A stretch of 64,000 nt of DNA from Sphingobium abikonense NBRC 16140. Lineage in GTDB: Bacteria; Pseudomonadota; Alphaproteobacteria; Sphingomonadales; Sphingomonadaceae. Position 1 is the first letter of the stretch; each line of letters opens with the position of its first letter. The DNA is taken from contig NZ_BCYT01000002.1 of the NCBI RefSeq assembly GCF_001598335.1, positions 248,001 to 312,000 of the forward strand, given 5' to 3'. The notes beneath the pieces were generated by a model. That model was not told the DNA's origin, searched no databases, and saw only the letters and a list, made by a program, of their open reading frames with translations. Below, piece by piece: positions 59,936 to 64,000 of this stretch. The translations under genes and the position numbers were made by a program.

Positions 59936-60629
59936 GGGGCATGCGCCCTTGCGTCGCGCGGCGGGCGAGGATTTCGGAGATCAGCAGCGCGCCCAAAGAC
60001 AGCAGTACTGAAATGATGGCGAAGCGGCTGACGGCGGCTTCGGCGCCCGGCACCTGAAGCGCGGCATAGATGGCGATGGGCAAGGTGCGGGTTTCGCCGG
60101 GAATGTCGGACACGAAGGTGATGGTGGCGCCGAATTCCCCGATTGAACGGGCAAAGCCCAGCATCGCACCGGCAAAGATGCCCGGCAAGGATAGCGGCAG
60201 CGAAATGGACAGGAAGCGGCGCAGCGGCGAAGCGCCCAGCGTCTGCGCCGCCTGTTCCAGCCGGCGGTCGACCGATTCGATGGACAGGCGCATCGCGCGC
60301 ACCATCAGCGGCATCGCCATGATCGCGGCGGCAAGCGCGGCCCCGGTCCAGCGAAACAACAGGGTGACGCCGAACCACTGGTCCAGCCGGCTGCCGATCG
60401 GGCCGTTGATGCCGAACAGGAGCAAAAGCAGCCAGCCAGTGACGACCGGCGGCACGACCAGCGGCAGATGCACCAGCGCGTCGAGCAGCAACTTGCCGGG
60501 AAAGCGCCAGCGCGCCAAGATCCAGGCCAGGGCAAAGGCGATGGGCAACATGGTTGTGACCGCGACCAGGCTGATCTTCAACGACAGGCCGATGACCGTC
60601 CAGTCCTGCGGTGACAGGGAAAAATCCAT
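59925..60629 (-). CDS. modB: Molybdate ABC transporter permease ModB
   Basis: The 234-residue protein has about five to six membrane segments and the permease EAA-like loop EQAAQTLGASPLRRFLSISL followed by SLPGIFAGAMLGFARSIGEF, typical of ModB. It forms the membrane channel for molybdate with ModC as ATPase. The ATG at 60629 (MDFSLSPQDW) fits the family; a frame extension to 60668 is unlikely. A HAD gene on the other strand separates modB from modA. Confidence 0.94.
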   Translation of the reverse strand: MDFSLSPQDWTVIGLSLKISLVAVTTMLPIAFALAWILARWRFPGKLLLDALVHLPLVVPPVVTGWLLLLLFGINGPIGSRLDQWFGVTLLFRWTGAALAAAIMAMPLMVRAMRLSIESVDRRLEQAAQTLGASPLRRFLSISLPLSLPGIFAGAMLGFARSIGEFGATITFVSDIPGETRTLPIAIYAALQVPGAEAAVSRFAIISVLLSLGALLISEILARRATQGRMPHVL

Positions 60630-60757
60630 GGCCGGTGCGTGGGCGATTGCGGTCCGCGCGTCAAGCAAGGGCGACCATGGTTAGCGCGGTTGCGCAACGC
60701 AGGCGCGCTGGTGTAGCGCGCCGGGCGACGACACGCCCGCATGGATGGGACAGCGCC

Positions 60758-61504
60758 ATGAAATCACTGATTGCCTTTGACCTCGACGGAACCCTGGCGC
60801 TGAGCAAGCAGCCGCTGGAGGCGGACATGGCCGAAGCGCTGGCGGACCTGCTGACCGTCGCGCATGTCGCGGTCATTTCGGGGGGTGACTGGCCGCAATT
60901 CGACAAGCAGGTGGCGAGCCGCCTGCCGGCCCACGCGGATCGATCGCGCCTGTGGCTGATGCCGACGACGGGCACGAAGCTGTATACGCATGGCGCGGAC
61001 GGGTGGTCGGCGGTCTATGCCGAATTGTTCGATGCCGCGCAGAAAGCTAAGATATTGGCGGCGTTCGACGCGGCGCTGGCCGCGACCGGGTTCGTGCCCG
61101 AGCAGACATGGGGCGAACGGATCGAGGACCGGGGCAGCCAGATCACCTTTTCCGCGCTGGGCCAGCAGGCGCCGATCCATGCGAAGGAATCATGGGACCC
61201 CGACTTCGCCAAGCGCAAGCTGATCCAGGCCGATCTTCGCCAGCGCCTGCCCGGCCTGTCGATCAACATGGGCGGCGCAACGTCCATCGACATCACGCGT
61301 GAAGGCGTCGACAAGGCCTATGGTCTGCGCAAATTGCGCGACGCCAGCGGGATCGCGCTGGATGCGATGATGTTCATCGGCGACGCCATCTTTCCGGGCG
61401 GCAATGACTATCCGGCCAAGCAGATGGGGCTGGACACGGTGCGCGTGCGCGACCCGCAGGAAACGCTGGCGGTGATCGCCGCCATCATCGCCTGCCAGAA
61501 ATAA
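60758..61504 (+). CDS. HAD-superfamily phosphatase (IIB, phosphomannomutase-like)
   Basis: The 248-residue protein has motif I FDLDGTLALSKQPLE with the nucleophile Asp, GDAIFPGGNDYPAKQMGLDT as motif IV, and EGVDKAYGLRKL before it. The layout resembles subclass IIB sugar phosphatases and eukaryotic-type phosphomannomutases. A role with sugar phosphates is plausible near polysaccharide genes, but neighbours are mod genes on the opposite strand, so the substrate is open. The ATG at 60758 is used; the upstream frame runs into the modB promoter region. Confidence 0.85.
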   Translation: MKSLIAFDLDGTLALSKQPLEADMAEALADLLTVAHVAVISGGDWPQFDKQVASRLPAHADRSRLWLMPTTGTKLYTHGADGWSAVYAELFDAAQKAKILAAFDAALAATGFVPEQTWGERIEDRGSQITFSALGQQAPIHAKESWDPDFAKRKLIQADLRQRLPGLSINMGGATSIDITREGVDKAYGLRKLRDASGIALDAMMFIGDAIFPGGNDYPAKQMGLDTVRVRDPQETLAVIAAIIACQK

Positions 61505-61507
61505 GGC

Positions 61508-62278
61508 TCAGGGCGCGCTGAACCCATAACGCGCCAGAATCGCGCGGCCGGTCGAGGAAAGAAGGAATCGGCGGAAGCCCTCCGCATCGCGGTGGCGGCT
61601 GCCGGTCAGGCGGGCGAGCGGATAACGGATCGGCGGATGGCTGCCCGGCGGGAAGGCGCCGACGATCGCCACGCCATTACCGGCGCGCGCGTCGGTGGCA
61701 TAGACGATGCCGAGCGGCGTCGCCCCGCGTTCGACCAGCGCCAGCGCGGCGCGGACATTGTCGGCGCGCGCGATTTTGCCAGCGATCGAGGGCCAGACGC
61801 CGAGCGCGGTCAGCGCCGCCTTGCCATATTTGCCCGCCGGCACGCTGTCGGGATTGGCCATGGCAAGGCGGCCACGGCCCAGAGCTCGCGCAATCGGCAT
61901 GTTGCGCCCGATGCGCAGCGACACGCGCCTGTTCGCCGGGCGCACCAGCACCAGCCTGTTGCCGGCAAGGTCGGTGCGCGTGCCGCGCATCACGAATCCG
62001 GCCTTTTCCACATCGTCCATCCAGTCTTCGTCGGCGGACAGGAACAGGTCGGCTGGCGCGCCGGCGCGAATCTGTCGCGCGAGCGCGGAGGACCCGGCAA
62101 AGGAGAGGACAGGGCGCGGATGGCCGCGCGCAGCCCAGGCATCAGCGGCGGCGGTCATCGCCTCCTGCATGCTCGCGGCAGCCAGCAGCAGCGGCCCGCG
62201 CTCTTGCGCGGCGGCAGGCGACTGGGGAGCGATCAGCAGCGCAAGAAGCGCGAGGATACGAAGCAAGGGAATCGACAT
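61508..62278 (-). CDS. modA: Molybdate ABC transporter substrate-binding protein ModA
   Basis: The 256-residue protein begins MSIPLLRILALLALLIAPQS, a signal peptide, and has the ModA core: LLLAAASMQEAMTAAADAWA, FAGSSALARQIRAGAPADLF with the oxyanion-binding Ser residues, and the LGIVYATDARA region. It captures molybdate or tungstate in the periplasm for ModBC. The ATG at 62278 is chosen for the signal peptide. It is convergent with the HAD gene and divergent from the NasA-like gene. Confidence 0.93.
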   Translation of the reverse strand: MSIPLLRILALLALLIAPQSPAAAQERGPLLLAAASMQEAMTAAADAWAARGHPRPVLSFAGSSALARQIRAGAPADLFLSADEDWMDDVEKAGFVMRGTRTDLAGNRLVLVRPANRRVSLRIGRNMPIARALGRGRLAMANPDSVPAGKYGKAALTALGVWPSIAGKIARADNVRAALALVERGATPLGIVYATDARAGNGVAIVGAFPPGSHPPIRYPLARLTGSRHRDAEGFRRFLLSSTGRAILARYGFSAP

Positions 62279-62363
62279 GCGCGCACTGTGTCGATGCCGG
62301 GGCCGAAAGCAAGGTCGCTTGCTCCACTTTTGTCCGGGCGCGCCATCGGCTAGGACGCGCGTC

Positions 62364-62393
62364 ATGACCGCCCGCCGCAGCGATACCGCCTGA
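62364..62393 (+). other. Nine-codon leader ORF before the nasA-like gene
   Basis: ATG at 62364 opens MTARRSDTA and stops at 62393, two bases before the nasA-like ATG (62396). AGGACG at 62352-62357 is a reasonable ribosome site for this small ORF, while the nasA-like start has none of its own. Translation might therefore be coupled through the leader. The evidence is positional only. Confidence 0.3.
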
Positions 62394-62395
62394 CC

Positions 62396-64000
62396 ATGGC
62401 CATTGTGCGAAGCCTGTGCGGGGAATGCGCGGTGGGTTGCGGCATCCGCGCCGTGACAGAAGAGGATCGCATCCTGCATCTGGAGGGAGATGCGGCGCAC
62501 CCCGCCAATGGCGGGTTGCTGTGCGCCAAGGCGAAGCGGCTGCGCGACGCCTGCGCGCTCGACGGACGATTGCTGCATCCGATCATGGAAGGACGCCGGC
62601 AGTCATGGGAGCGGACGATCGCGCAGCTGGCGCGGCGACTGGCGGCGGTGGTGGCGCGCCATGGTCCGGGCAGCGTGGCCTTGCATGTCGGGGGCGGACT
62701 GTCGACCGAGGATTATTATGTCGCCAACAAGCTGATGAAGGGCTTTTTGGGGTCTGCGCACATCCATGCCCCTTGGCGCGGCGCGATCGACCGCGCGCAG
62801 CGCGCGGCCTTTGGCGAGGATGTCATGCCGACCAGCTTCGAGGATATCGGCCGCGCGGGCCTGATCCTGCTGGCCGGCGATGCGGTGGCGACGGATCATC
62901 CTGTGCTGTTCGACCGGGTGCAGGCGATGCGGGCGGACAGCGGCGCGCAGCTGGTGATGATCGCGCCGGAAGGGGCGGCTGCGGGGCTGGAGGTCGGCCT
63001 GCACCTGCCGGTGGCGCAAGAGGCGATCGCGCCCTTGCTCAACGGACTGCTGCTGCATGTCCATGACGCGGGGCTTGGCCGCGTTCCCGCGCTGACGCCG
63101 GCGAACTTCTGGGAAGCCTTGCGACCCGGCCATGACATCTGGTCGGTGGCGCGAACATGCGGCCTGTCGCCGCAAGGCGTGCGGGATTTCTATGATCTGT
63201 GGGCATCGCAGGATCGCGCCCTGACCCTGTTCAGCGGGGAGGATGGGGCGGTCGCCGCCGCGACAATCAATCTGCACGTGGCAACCGGACGGATCGCGCG
63301 GCCGGGGGCGGGGCCGTTCGCATTGGGGCGGGCGGCGAACGGCATGGGCGCGCGTGAGGTCGGATGCCTGGCCGATACTCTGGCGGCGCACCGGGATTTC
63401 ACGCCCGACAGCATCGCTGACGCGCGGCGTTTCTGGGGCGCGCGGACGATGGCCGAGACGCCGGGGCTGGAAGGGGCGGCGCTGCTGCAGGCGATCCGCG
63501 ACGGGGCGGTGCGTGCCCTTATCAGCATAGGCGATGATATGGGGGCCATGGACTGGCTGGCGCAGGCGCGGTCAGGGGTCGCCCTGTCGATTCGCGCCAG
63601 CGCGCATGCGGATGCAGCGGCACAAGGCTGGACCGCTGTGCTTCCAGCGCCGGTCGGCATTGAACAGGACGGGACGATGACGGCGCTCGACCGGCTGGTG
63701 AGCCGCCAACGTCGCCTGTTCGACCTGCCAGGCGCGGCGCGGTCCGGCTGGTGGATGCTGACCCGGATCGCGCAGGCAATGGGGTGGGGCGACGCCTTCC
63801 ACTATGAGCGGCCGGCGGATATTTATCGCGAGCATGTACGGCTGACCGCTTACGGCAACAGCGGGGAGCGGGTGCTGAACCTCAAGCGGCACGCGCCCAT
63901 TTCCAACCCGGCCTATGCCGAATTGACGCCTTGGCGCTGGGGCGAGGTGCCGTTCGACGACGGGCGGTTTCCGACGCCGGACGGGCGCGCACACCTATTG
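62396..64000 (+). CDS. NasA-like assimilatory nitrate reductase family protein (partial; Mo-ligand Cys replaced)
   Basis: The open frame covers 535 codons and leaves the window. The N-terminus keeps the Fe-S cluster Cys residues (LCGECAVGCGIRA and LLCAKA). TEDYYVANKLMKGFLGSAHI, IARPGAGPFALGRAANGMGA and IEQDGTMTALDRLVSRQRRL align with NasA. Where NasA has a Mo-ligating Cys in a TNSRLCM segment, this protein reads HAPWRGAID, so Cys is Ala. It could be a specialised or inactive relative, or its C-terminal half may decide. The neighbouring mod genes fit a molybdoenzyme. Confidence 0.8.
   Translation, partial: MAIVRSLCGECAVGCGIRAVTEEDRILHLEGDAAHPANGGLLCAKAKRLRDACALDGRLLHPIMEGRRQSWERTIAQLARRLAAVVARHGPGSVALHVGGGLSTEDYYVANKLMKGFLGSAHIHAPWRGAIDRAQRAAFGEDVMPTSFEDIGRAGLILLAGDAVATDHPVLFDRVQAMRADSGAQLVMIAPEGAAAGLEVGLHLPVAQEAIAPLLNGLLLHVHDAGLGRVPALTPANFWEALRPGHDIWSVARTCGLSPQGVRDFYDLWASQDRALTLFSGEDGAVAAATINLHVATGRIARPGAGPFALGRAANGMGAREVGCLADTLAAHRDFTPDSIADARRFWGARTMAETPGLEGAALLQAIRDGAVRALISIGDDMGAMDWLAQARSGVALSIRASAHADAAAQGWTAVLPAPVGIEQDGTMTALDRLVSRQRRLFDLPGAARSGWWMLTRIAQAMGWGDAFHYERPADIYREHVRLTAYGNSGERVLNLKRHAPISNPAYAELTPWRWGEVPFDDGRFPTPDGRAHLL

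Noticed and set aside
1..64000. CRISPR arrays or defence-system clusters
   Set aside because: No regularly spaced repeats, cas-type or restriction genes were seen; higBA is the only toxin-antitoxin pair found.

Overview
The window is ordinary chromosome of an alphaproteobacterium, almost certainly a sphingomonad (Sphingobium or a near relative). Reasons: high GC throughout; the gene order coaBC/dut - ubiB - ubiE - mutM - rpsT - dnaA, typical of the alphaproteobacterial dnaA neighbourhood; the cluster LppC-type lipoprotein - rsmI - yraN - gshB; a cpdR homologue divergent from an N-formylglutamate amidohydrolase-like gene; a fused thiS-thiG gene; and the overall protein character. There is no prophage, insertion sequence, CRISPR array or rRNA operon.

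Layout. 1-1254: a partial glutathione S-transferase, then a membrane protein / XRE regulator / small peptide cassette behind a TGTCA-type operator. 1260-7726 (minus): DsrE-like and MoeB/ThiF-like sulfur genes, dUTPase, CoaBC, UbiB and UbiE. 7845-13088 (plus): trehalase, MutM, S20, DnaA and a cyclophilin. 13099-20533: a dicarboxylate/amino-acid symporter, the LppC-rsmI-yraN-gshB cluster, DedA, XerC and rplJL. 20534-28140: a long rplJ leader, a dispersed repeat, a TerC protein, and a citrate/tricarboxylate module (binding protein, OprP-like porin and CitMHS transporter divergent from tctDE). 28251-39092: tRNA-Val, dctA, cpdR, an N-formylglutamate amidohydrolase, an OafA-type acyltransferase, a gap holding candidate small RNAs, fbp, a second TerC gene with the second repeat copy, recX and a fatty acyl-AMP ligase. 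39121-49783: an orphan ParA, a formate-dehydrogenase-like molybdoenzyme, an ArsC-like protein, accC-accB, aroQ, thiSG, a LysR regulator, the scoA/scoB CoA-transferase with a phosphatase gene between its subunits, and a HIT protein. 49829-59238: polysaccharide genes (GT4, KpsC, KpsS; then a large GT2-GT4 protein, dTDP-glucose 4,6-dehydratase and an EPS-type hypothetical), separated by a higBA toxin-antitoxin pair and tRNA-Gln. 59318-64000: molybdate uptake modC, modB and modA around an opposing HAD phosphatase, then a NasA-like molybdoenzyme that runs off the window.

How the parts fit. The tctDE system with its outer-membrane porin, periplasmic binding protein and inner-membrane citrate carrier reads as a self-regulated citrate uptake unit. 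The mod genes would supply molybdenum for the two molybdoenzymes present. The kpsC/kpsS and glycosyltransferase genes point to a Kdo-linked capsule or exopolysaccharide, although no capsule ABC exporter lies in view.

I found no clearly new multi-gene system. The items most worth a second look are: the NasA-like protein that appears to lack the molybdenum-ligating cysteine; candidate small RNAs at 33090-33420; a roughly 200-bp repeat next to both TerC genes; a perfect 21-bp palindrome translated inside a lipoprotein signal region; an operator-like element shared by two unrelated HTH loci; and the ThiS-ThiG fusion with a buried Gly-Gly.
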